Assembly (NCBI RefSeq): GCF_000411975.1
Contig: NZ_ASXG01000123.1
Location: 1 to 38,772 of the forward strand
DNA length: 38,772 bases
From: Amycolatopsis orientalis DSM 43388
GTDB taxonomy: Bacteria; Actinomycetota; Actinomycetes; Mycobacteriales; Pseudonocardiaceae
Direction of reading: 5' to 3'
Shown: piece after piece, positions 32,262 to 38,772 of the stretch
Position numbering within the stretch: position 1 is the stretch's first letter
Layout: each line of letters begins with the position of its first letter
Made by a program: the position numbers and the translations under genes
The notes under the pieces: model-generated
Databases searched by the model: none
What the model was told of the DNA's origin: nothing
The model's input: the letters and a program-made list of their open reading frames with translations, nothing else

Positions 32262-32489
32262 TCAGCAGGCCAGCGACAGATTTGGTGGCACCCGCCCGTA
32301 TGCGGCATTGAACGCGTCCAGCCGGTAATGCCATTCGCCGACGCAGACCCCGGTGAGCCGACAATTCGCCTGACAGCGCAGCAGTTCCTCGCGAGCTAGG
32401 CGCCGAACCGTCGATTCCCACGCCGAGCGTGCTTCCTTCTGCACGCCTTCCCACGCATCGCAACGCGGCTCGAAATCCGTCGCTTTCAC
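32262..32489 (-). CDS. Small Cys-containing hypothetical protein
   Basis: 75-aa open frame with a non-random look: a charged helix-like first half (WEGVQKEARSAWESTVRRLAREELL), a C-x3-C-x4-C cluster (RCQANCRLTGVC, with C at about 39, 43 and 48) and GEWHYRLDAFNAAYGRVP. The protein family is not recognised. Codon third positions are less GC-rich than in neighbouring genes. GTG start at 32489 without a clear ribosome site. It could be a small zinc- or disulfide-binding protein, or a chance frame. Confidence 0.45.
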   Translation of the reverse strand: MKATDFEPRCDAWEGVQKEARSAWESTVRRLAREELLRCQANCRLTGVCVGEWHYRLDAFNAAYGRVPPNLSLAC

Positions 32490-32531
32490 TCATCCGCGCC
32501 GGGTGCGTAGAGGACGGCCGGCGCGAGGGAA

Positions 32532-32927
32532 TTACGAGACCCAGCGGGCCACGACGGACATCACCCAGAACCCGACCATCGCGGCGAGCGCCATCAGCAG
32601 CGACCAGCGCAGCTGCTGCGCCCGCGTCTCCGACGAGCGCAGCCGCCGCAGGAACAGCCACGACACCGCGAACAGCGGGATCGGCAGCAGCGGCAGCGCC
32701 GACAGCCGGGTGCCCACCGCGACCAGGCACACCAGGGTGAACAGCGCGAGCAGGATCTCGGACGCGCGGAGCAGCCACGGGAACCGCGTCAGCACGGACG
32801 CGGCTACCCGTTCGCTCAGCTCCACGAGGCCGACCGGAGCGGCAGCCGGCTCTGGTTCGGCGGGCACCGCTTCGCCGGGGTCGGCAGTCTCGTCCCCCCG
32901 GGGTGCGGTCAGCGGCACGGTTGTCAT
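32532..32927 (-). CDS. Two/three-helix membrane protein of unknown function
   Basis: 131-aa protein: a Pro/Glu/Ala-rich cytosolic N-terminus of about 45 residues, then helices LRASEILLALFTLVCLVAVGTRL and LPLLPIPLFAVSWLFLRRL, a basic linker, and LLMALAAMVGFWVMSVVARWV. No family recognised. ATG 32927 is chosen because GATAAT (minus strand, 32940-32935) ends 7 bases before it, a very good -10 for a leaderless transcript; ATG 32936 and GTG 32957 overlap or precede that box. It lies after clpX on the same strand, separated by a palindrome. Confidence 0.7.
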   Translation of the reverse strand: MTTVPLTAPRGDETADPGEAVPAEPEPAAAPVGLVELSERVAASVLTRFPWLLRASEILLALFTLVCLVAVGTRLSALPLLPIPLFAVSWLFLRRLRSSETRAQQLRWSLLMALAAMVGFWVMSVVARWVS

Positions 32928-32982
32928 CCTGTCCATTATCGCGCCTGCCGCCGACACCCGGACAGCCGACTCCTGCTAAACG

Positions 32983-32998
32983 CCCGGCGGCCGCCGGG
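32983..32998 (-). terminator. GC-rich palindrome abutting the clpX stop
   Basis: CCCGGCGGCCGCCGGG is fully self-complementary over 16 bases and directly touches the clpX stop at 32999. It can fold as 6 bp with a GGCC loop; probable clpX terminator. Confidence 0.5.
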
Positions 32999-34294
<1,296 letters not shown>

Positions 34295-34405
34295 GGCCGT
34301 TGACCTCGTCCCCTCCGGTGCGCCGGGCGCACCTGCACTACTCTCTGGCGGCCCCGGGCCAGGCGCTCCCGGAACCAACACGCATTGCCATCGACGGTAC
34401 CCGTC

Positions 34406-34438
34406 CGAAGGCGCGGTCGGGAACACCCGACCCCTTCG
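34406..34438. other. Hairpin in the clpX upstream region
   Basis: GGTCGGG (34415-34421) pairs with CCCGACC (34426-34432) around an AACA loop; CGAAGG/CCTTCG (34406-34411, 34433-34438) extends it past a 3-base bulge. It may be a leader structure or part of the intergenic terminator region. Confidence 0.4.
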
Positions 34439-34466
34439 GGCACGTCGACGACCGACAGTAGACCAG

Positions 34467-34506
34467 CGGGCCGGTGCGCGTCGCGGATTCGCCGCGCACC
34501 GGCCCG
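34467..34506 (-). terminator. Hairpin between clpP2 and clpX
   Basis: CGGGCCGGTGCGCG (34467-34480) pairs perfectly with CGCGCACCGGCCCG (34493-34506): 14 bp with a 12-base loop, five bases after the clpP2 stop. It probably ends or attenuates the clpP1P2 message before clpX. Confidence 0.7.
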
Positions 34507-34511
34507 TCGCG

Positions 34512-35174
34512 TCAGTTCGCCGAGGCCTTCCGGTACGGGAGCACCTCGTCGATCAGGCCGTAGGCCTTGGCCTCCTCGGCGGTGAGGATCTTGTCCCGCT
34601 CGATGTCGGCCTTGATCTCGTCCGGTTCCTTGTTCGTGTGCTTGGCCAGGATGACCTCCATCTGGCGGCGCACGCGCTGGATCTCGTTGGCCTGGATCTC
34701 CAGGTCCGAGACCTGCCCGTAGGTGCCCTCGGTGGCCGGCTGGTGGATCAGCACGCGCGCGTTCGGCAGCGCCATGCGCTTGCCCGGCGTGCCCGCCGCC
34801 AGCAGCACCGCGGCGGCCGAGGCGGCCTGGCCGAGGCACACGGTCGAGATGTCCGGGCGGATGTACTGCATGGTGTCGTAGATCGCCATCAGCGACGTGA
34901 ACGACCCGCCCGGGGAGTTGATGTAGATGCTGATGTCGCGGTCCGGGTCCTCGTGCTCGAGGTGCAGCAGCTGGGCCATCACGTCGTTGGCCGACGCGTC
35001 GTCCACCTGCACGCCGAGGAAGATCGTCCGCTCCTCGTACAGCTTGTTGTACGGGTTGGACTCCTTCACGCCGTAGCTGGTGCGCTCGACGTAGGACGGC
35101 AGGATGTACCGCGACTGCGGCGACAGCGGCATATTCGGGGCCCGGAAGTCACCCGGGAGCCGGAAGTTGCTCAT
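34512..35174 (-). CDS. clpP2: ATP-dependent Clp protease proteolytic subunit 2
   Basis: 220-aa serine peptidase that assembles with ClpP1 into the two-ring chamber. The catalytic triad is visible: Ser119 (GQAASAAAVLL), His144 (VLIHQPA) and Asp194 (IERD). The oligomer motifs YINSPGGSFTSLMAIYDTMQ and LTAEEAKAYGLIDEV are intact. The N-terminal propeptide-like segment of about 25 residues is longer than in ClpP1, as in other actinobacterial ClpP2. ATG 35174 with GGAGAG just upstream. It begins 25 bases after the clpP1 stop, so the two are cotranscribed. Confidence 0.97.
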   Translation of the reverse strand: MSNFRLPGDFRAPNMPLSPQSRYILPSYVERTSYGVKESNPYNKLYEERTIFLGVQVDDASANDVMAQLLHLEHEDPDRDISIYINSPGGSFTSLMAIYDTMQYIRPDISTVCLGQAASAAAVLLAAGTPGKRMALPNARVLIHQPATEGTYGQVSDLEIQANEIQRVRRQMEVILAKHTNKEPDEIKADIERDKILTAEEAKAYGLIDEVLPYRKASAN

Positions 35175-35199
35175 GATGCTCTCCTGTGTGCTTGCGGGC

Positions 35200-35805
35200 T
35201 CAGTTGTTCGAGTTCAGGCCGTTGTCGCGGGTCAGCACGTGGTCGACGAAGCCGTAGTCCTTCGCCTCCTGCGCGGTGAACCAGCGGTCGCGGTCGCCGT
35301 CCTTGATGATCTGCTCGGTGGTCTGCCCGGTCTGCTCCGCGGTGATCCGCGCGAGCTCCTGCTTCCACTTGTTGAACAGGTCCGCCTGGATCGCGATGTC
35401 GGAGGCGGTGCCGCCGACGCCCGCGGACGGCTGGTGCATCAGGATGCGCGCGTGCGGGAGCGCGTAGCGCTTGCCGGGGGTGCCCGAGGACAGCAGGAAC
35501 TGCCCCATCGAGGCCGCCATGCCCATCGCGTAGGTCGCCACGTCCGGGCGGATGAGCTGCATGGTGTCGTAGATCGCGAACCCGGCGGTCACCGACCCGC
35601 CCGGCGAGTTGATGTAGAACCGGATGTCCGATTCGGCGTCGTCCGCGTCGAGCAGCAGGAGCTGCGCGGTGAGCCGGTTGGCGACCTCGTCGTTGACCTC
35701 GGAGCCGAGAACGACGATGCGCTCCTGGAGCAACCGCTCGAACACCGAGTCGGTGAGGTTGAGCCCCGCGGTGCCGGTCCGCCCCTCGGGCATGTGCTGC
35801 TTCAC
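35200..35805 (-). CDS. clpP1: ATP-dependent Clp protease proteolytic subunit 1
   Basis: 201-aa serine peptidase, partner of ClpP2. Catalytic Ser99 (GMAASMGQFLL), His124 (ILMHQPS) and Asp173 (DRDRW) are present, with YINSPGGSVTAGFAIYDTMQ. GTG 35805 is chosen because AGGCAGG lies 5 bases upstream; ATG 35793 (MPEGRTGTAG) would lose four residues, and a longer frame runs to 35886 without conservation. It is the first gene of the clpP1-clpP2 message, separated from tig upstream by a strong hairpin, so it should have its own promoter in 35806-35896. No clear ClgR site was recognised there. Confidence 0.96.
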   Translation of the reverse strand: MKQHMPEGRTGTAGLNLTDSVFERLLQERIVVLGSEVNDEVANRLTAQLLLLDADDAESDIRFYINSPGGSVTAGFAIYDTMQLIRPDVATYAMGMAASMGQFLLSSGTPGKRYALPHARILMHQPSAGVGGTASDIAIQADLFNKWKQELARITAEQTGQTTEQIIKDGDRDRWFTAQEAKDYGFVDHVLTRDNGLNSNN

Positions 35806-35896
35806 GTCTGCCTGCCTTTTCACCGGCGACGGGCCGCCTGTGAAAGCCGCGCCGCCGCTGTCGTGTTCATGCTTGAGATCTTGCAACCGACCCTAA

Positions 35897-35938
35897 CGAA
35901 CTTGGGCGGTGCAGAATGCCTGACACCGCCCAAGTTCG
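35897..35938 (-). terminator. Terminator hairpin of tig
   Basis: CGAACTTGGGCGGTG (35897-35911) pairs perfectly with CACCGCCCAAGTTCG (35924-35938): 15 bp, 12-base loop, 9 bases past the tig stop. A strong intrinsic-type terminator without a U-tract. Confidence 0.8.
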
Positions 35939-35947
35939 CTCACAGCT

Positions 35948-37339
35948 TTACTCCGCGGGGGTCGCCGCCGCTTCTTCGGTGACCTGCGTCTCCTCTTCGG
36001 AGGCGGCGGTGTCCGGCTCGTCGGCGCCGAACAGCTCGCTCAGGTCGACCTCCGCCCCGGACGAGTCCTTCACCGTGGTGCCGCGCACGACGGAGGCCAG
36101 CGCCTTGCCGCGGCGGACGTCGGCGTAGATCGCGGTCAGCTGGCCGGACTGCTGGGCCCGCTGCACGTACTCGTCCGGGCTGACGCCGAAGCGCTGCGCC
36201 TGGTAGATGATCCGCTCGGTGAGCTCGCCGTCGTTGACCGACGTCTTCTCCTTGTCGGCGATGGTGTCCAGCAGCAGCTGCGTGCGGACGGCCTTCTCCG
36301 ACTCCTCCTTGACCTCGGCGTTGAACTCCTCGAGCGTGCGCCCCTCGGCCTCGAGCGCCTTGGCGAACTGCTCCTCGTCGTGGTCGAACGGGTGGACCGC
36401 GTCGTGCTTGCGGTTCTCGATCTCGGCCTCGACGACCTTCTCCGGCAGCGGCACCTCGGTGCGCTCGAGGAGGATCTCGAGGACCTTGTCGCGCGCCTGG
36501 ACGCCCTGCTGCATCTTCTTGACGCGGCCGAGCCGGGTGCGCAGGTCCTCGCGCAGCTCGTCGATCGTGTCGAACTCGCTCGCCAGCTGGGCGAACTCGT
36601 CGTCGGCCTCGGGCAGCTCGCGCTCCTTGACCGACTGCACGGTGACGGTGACCTCGGCGTCCTGGCCGGCGAACTCGCCCGCGACCAGCTTGGTGGTGAA
36701 CACCTTGGTCTCGCCGGCGGTGGCGCCGATGATCGCCTCGTCGATGCCGTCCACGAGCTGGCCGGAGCCGATCTCGTAGGACAGGCCGGTGGTGGAGGCC
36801 TCTTCGACGGGCTTGCCGTCGACGGTGGCCGAGAGGTCGATCGACACGAAGTCGCCGTTCTGGGCCGGGCGCTCGACGCCGGTCAGCGTGCCGAAGCGGG
36901 CGCGCAGCTCGTCGAGCTGCTCGGCGACCTCCTCGTCGGTGGTCTCGACGTCGTCGACGCTGATCTCGAGGCCGGCGAGTTCGGGCAGCTCGATCTCCGG
37001 CCGCACGTCGACCTCGGCGCTGAACTCCAGCACCTCGCGGTCCTCGAGCTTGGTCACCTCGAACTCGGGCTGGCCGAGCGTCCGGACCTCGCCCGCGCGG
37101 ACGGCCTCGATGTACTTGGCCGGGATGGCCTCGTTGACGACCTCGTCGAGCACCGGCGCGCGGCCGATCCGGCTTTCCAGGACGCGAGCGGGGACCTTGC
37201 CGGGGCGGAAACCGGGGACGCGCACCTGCTGGGCGATCTTCCGGTAAGCGGCGTCGAAGTTCGGCTTGAGCTCGTCGAACGGCACCTCGACATTGATCTT
37301 CACTCGCGTCGGGCTGAGCTGCTCGACGGTGCTCTTCAA
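35948..37339 (-). CDS. tig: Trigger factor (ribosome-bound chaperone)
   Basis: 463-aa chaperone that meets nascent chains at the ribosome exit. The N-terminal ribosome-binding domain carries the signature GFRPGKVP (about residues 43-50, like GFRxGKxP). The FKBP-type peptidyl-prolyl isomerase domain spans about 155-240 (GDFVSIDLSATVDGKPVEE, SGQLVDGIDEAIIG). The helical C-terminal chaperone domain follows, ending in an acidic tail common in actinobacteria. TTG start at 37339 supported by GGAGAAG 7-8 bases upstream. It precedes clpP1-clpP2-clpX in the order usual for bacteria, but a strong hairpin follows its stop. Confidence 0.97.
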   Translation of the reverse strand: MKSTVEQLSPTRVKINVEVPFDELKPNFDAAYRKIAQQVRVPGFRPGKVPARVLESRIGRAPVLDEVVNEAIPAKYIEAVRAGEVRTLGQPEFEVTKLEDREVLEFSAEVDVRPEIELPELAGLEISVDDVETTDEEVAEQLDELRARFGTLTGVERPAQNGDFVSIDLSATVDGKPVEEASTTGLSYEIGSGQLVDGIDEAIIGATAGETKVFTTKLVAGEFAGQDAEVTVTVQSVKERELPEADDEFAQLASEFDTIDELREDLRTRLGRVKKMQQGVQARDKVLEILLERTEVPLPEKVVEAEIENRKHDAVHPFDHDEEQFAKALEAEGRTLEEFNAEVKEESEKAVRTQLLLDTIADKEKTSVNDGELTERIIYQAQRFGVSPDEYVQRAQQSGQLTAIYADVRRGKALASVVRGTTVKDSSGAEVDLSELFGADEPDTAASEEETQVTEEAAATPAE

Positions 37340-37391
37340 GGTCTTCTCCTCGAGCGGTAAACGATGGGGGCGGACAGTCCCTCGGGACCGC

Positions 37392-37442
37392 CCCGGTCAC
37401 CTGCTGACCGGGATATCCGAGTCTAGGCCAGAGGGCTGACAA
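37392..37442 (-). promoter_or_regulatory. Putative tig promoter with palindrome at the start site
   Basis: On the minus strand TTGTCA (37442-37437), 18 bases, GGATAT (37418-37413). A perfect 8-bp inverted repeat CCCGGTCA/TGACCGGG (37392-37399, 37405-37412) lies directly downstream, spanning the expected transcription start, where it could act as an operator or a 5' hairpin. Confidence 0.4.
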
Positions 37443-37513
37443 GAGTGGCTGCGGGGCACCTGCGAAGCGGTCCCGATCAGCGGCTGCGCGCCCGCGCCCG
37501 TAGCGTCGGGGAC

Positions 37514-38362
37514 GTGGTTTCCGGTCAGCAGAGCGAAGGTCCGGCCGCCGCCGCGGCGCGGCTCACCGGATTCGAGGCGGCTTCGCGGAACAGCTCGGGC
37601 ACGCTCAGTGAGGTCGTGTTGACCGATGGCAACCGCCGGTTCGAGGCGCTGGTGAAGCACGGCCACGCTCCAGGCGCGACGCGAGCCGAGGCGGCCGGCC
37701 TGCGACGGCTCGCCGCGGCGGGCGCGGTGCGCGTCCCGCAGGTGCACGGCGCGGACGACACCTGGCTGGTCATGGACCGGGTGGCTGAGGCCACGCCGTC
37801 GCACGCGGAGGAGTTCGGCCGCGCCCTGGCCCGGCTGCACGCGGCCGGAGCCCCAGCCTTCGGCGCCCCTCCCCCGGACGGCTTGACCGACGCGTGGATC
37901 GGAACCGCACCGATGCGCAACTCGCCCGGCGAGTCGTGGCCGGAGTGGTACGCCGAGCACCGAATCCTCCCTTACGTCCGAATGGCGTCCGAACTCCTCG
38001 ACCCGGCGGTGTTCGAGCGCGCCTGCGCCCGGATCCCGTCCGTGGCCGGCCCTCCGGAACCGCCCGCCCGGCTGCACGGGGATCTCTGGAGCGGCAACGT
38101 CCTGTGGGACGCCGACGGCGCGGTGCTGATCGACCCGGCAGCACACGGCGGCCACCGGGAGACCGATCTCGCGATGCTGCGCCTGTTCGGCTGCCCGCAC
38201 CTCGACCGGATCGTGGCCGCCTACGACGAATTCGCCCCGCTGGCAGACGGCTACCGGGAACGGATCGCCCTGCACCAGCTCTTCCCGCTGCTGGTGCACA
38301 CCGTCCTGTTCGGACGGTCCTACGCCGGGCAAGCGACCGCGGCCGCACGCTCGCTGGGCTGA
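37514..38362 (+). CDS. Fructosamine kinase family protein
   Basis: 282-aa cytoplasmic kinase of the fructosamine-3-kinase/APH fold, which phosphorylates sugar adducts on proteins so that they fall off (deglycation). Visible motifs: the beta-strand lysine in ALVKHGHAPGATRAEAAGLRRL, hinge TWLVMDRV, catalytic loop LHGDLWSGNVLWD (Brenner-type HGD..N), metal-binding D in LIDPAAHGGHRETDLAML. Length matches the family. GTG 37514 is chosen because TAGCGT ends 7 bases upstream with no ribosome site, suggesting a leaderless transcript; GTG 37445 would add 23 unconserved residues. It is divergent from tig. Repeats start 17 bases after its stop. Confidence 0.9.
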   Translation: MVSGQQSEGPAAAAARLTGFEAASRNSSGTLSEVVLTDGNRRFEALVKHGHAPGATRAEAAGLRRLAAAGAVRVPQVHGADDTWLVMDRVAEATPSHAEEFGRALARLHAAGAPAFGAPPPDGLTDAWIGTAPMRNSPGESWPEWYAEHRILPYVRMASELLDPAVFERACARIPSVAGPPEPPARLHGDLWSGNVLWDADGAVLIDPAAHGGHRETDLAMLRLFGCPHLDRIVAAYDEFAPLADGYRERIALHQLFPLLVHTVLFGRSYAGQATAAARSLG

Positions 38363-38378
38363 TCCCCGTTCGCTGTGC

Positions 38379-38424
38379 GTGAGGGCCACCCTCACGGCCC
38401 CGATTCCCCAGGGTTCCCCTCACG
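38379..38424. repeat. Decayed intergenic palindrome, copy 3
   Basis: Starts GTGAGGG and ends CCCCTCACG with a central GATTCCCC, matching the outer ends and right half of the 13368 palindrome. The left arm has changed and no longer pairs with the right beyond the outer bases; it instead forms a small GTGAGGG-CCA-CCCTCAC hairpin. It begins 17 bases after the fructosamine kinase stop. Confidence 0.6.
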
Positions 38425-38462
38425 ACCCGCCTCCGTCCGGGAGGGGCCCCTTCACGGACCTA

Positions 38463-38486
38463 GATTCCCTCAAGGAGCCCTTCACG
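38463..38486. repeat. Intergenic palindrome, half copy 4
   Basis: GATTCCCTCAAGGAGCCC then TTCACG: a clean right arm of the 16680 type (outer GAGCCCTTCACG shared, inner CTCAA instead of CCGAA), without its left arm. It follows copy 3, giving a run of right-arm fragments. Confidence 0.65.
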
Positions 38487-38535
38487 ACCCGCCGCCCGGC
38501 GCCGGGATGCGCACCGCCCGAAAACCGCAGCCAGC

Positions 38536-38647
38536 GCACCCGCCCGTCGAACCACCCAGCCCCACCCCAGCACCCCACGCGCCGCGTCCGGCGCACCCAC
38601 CCACCGAGGCATCCAGCCCCCGCACCCACCAACCAACCGCAGCCGCC
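38536..38647. repeat. Degenerate units of the C-rich repeat
   Basis: Two extra, diverged versions of the left part of the long repeat precede its full copy: GCACCC at 38536 and 38593, each followed by (A)CC(A/C)CAGCCCC and another CACCC. With the unit at 38648 this makes three in a row. The first keeps four C-runs (38554-38576) fitting a minus-strand G-quadruplex; the second does not. Confidence 0.55.
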
Positions 38648-38772
38648 GCACCCAAAAATCGAGACACCCAGCCCCCGGCCCTGCACCCCGATACGAAGCC
38701 TCCCTGCGGTCTTGGGGTGCTTGTCAAGGCACGCTTTCCCGCCTTGACAAGCACCCCAAGACCGTCAGCACA
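38648..38772. repeat. Long intergenic repeat, copy 2: G-rich tract plus 24-bp hairpin
   Basis: Matches 13434-13557 and is cut by the window end. C-runs at 38667-38689 again fit a minus-strand G-quadruplex although the bases between the runs differ from copy 1. The hairpin arms are 38707-38730 and 38741-38764 around loop ACGCTTTCCC. Bases 38694-38772 are identical to copy 1. Confidence 0.9.

Overview
The window comes from a high-GC actinomycete, most likely a member of the Pseudonocardiaceae close to Amycolatopsis. This rests on the base composition, very frequent GTG and TTG starts, a mycothiol-dependent enzyme family, paired clpP1/clpP2, a folC-DUF4233-ndk arrangement, and an intergenic palindrome type that I associate from memory with that genus. 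It is chromosomal core plus accessory sequence. I see no rRNA, tRNA, insertion sequence, prophage or CRISPR array.

Layout. 51-1798 (-): a two-gene ABC-2 exporter. 1933-5298 (-): a large secreted protein joining a phosphodiester-glycosidase domain to a calcineurin-type phosphoesterase. 5393-6118 (-): a mycothiol-dependent maleylpyruvate-isomerase-family protein. 6437-16268: a stretched valS-folC-DUF4233-ndk block (all -), into which phoD, a GNAT acetyltransferase, a VOC protein, a methyltransferase and a secreted SGNH hydrolase have been placed. 16329-18641 (+): a small membrane protein, then a MarR regulator with its MFS exporter. 18688-21000 (+): a molybdopterin oxidoreductase of the FdhF/YdeP family, followed by an 87-base relic of the 3' end of a diverged second copy. 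21149-24924: an LCP cell-wall ligase, a VOC-SDR operon facing a GntR/FCD regulator, and a small membrane protein. 24908-26691 (-): an ArsR-like regulator and its MFS exporter. 26750-29201: an OFA-type (oxalate/formate) transporter with a 43-residue one-helix partner, divergent from fdhD. 29202-32209: a carotenoid oxygenase divergent from a TetR regulator, then a Tat-exported alpha/beta hydrolase. 32262-37339 (-): a small Cys-rich ORF, a membrane protein, and the protein quality-control group tig-clpP1-clpP2-clpX. 37514-38362 (+): a fructosamine-kinase-family protein.

How the genes relate. FdhF/YdeP oxidoreductase, FdhD (sulfuration of the molybdenum cofactor) and the OFA transporter plausibly form a dispersed formate/oxalate module. 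Three regulator-target pairs show visible operators: nested palindromes at 26694-26726 (ArsR), tandem palindromes at 30528-30567 (TetR), and face-to-face overlapping promoters at 23830-23858 (GntR).

The most unusual content is non-coding. An intergenic palindrome occurs 8 and 10 bases after two + strand stop codons (13368-13412, 16680-16728). Between the copies six stem positions differ and every change is matched on the opposite arm; decayed copies lie at 38379-38486. At two of these loci the palindrome is followed by a second repeat (13434-13557 and 38648-38772), made of a minus-strand G-quadruplex-type tract and a perfect 24-bp hairpin, identical over 79 bases. Many genes also have a -10-like hexamer only 6-8 bases before the start codon and no Shine-Dalgarno sequence, which suggests widespread leaderless transcription.
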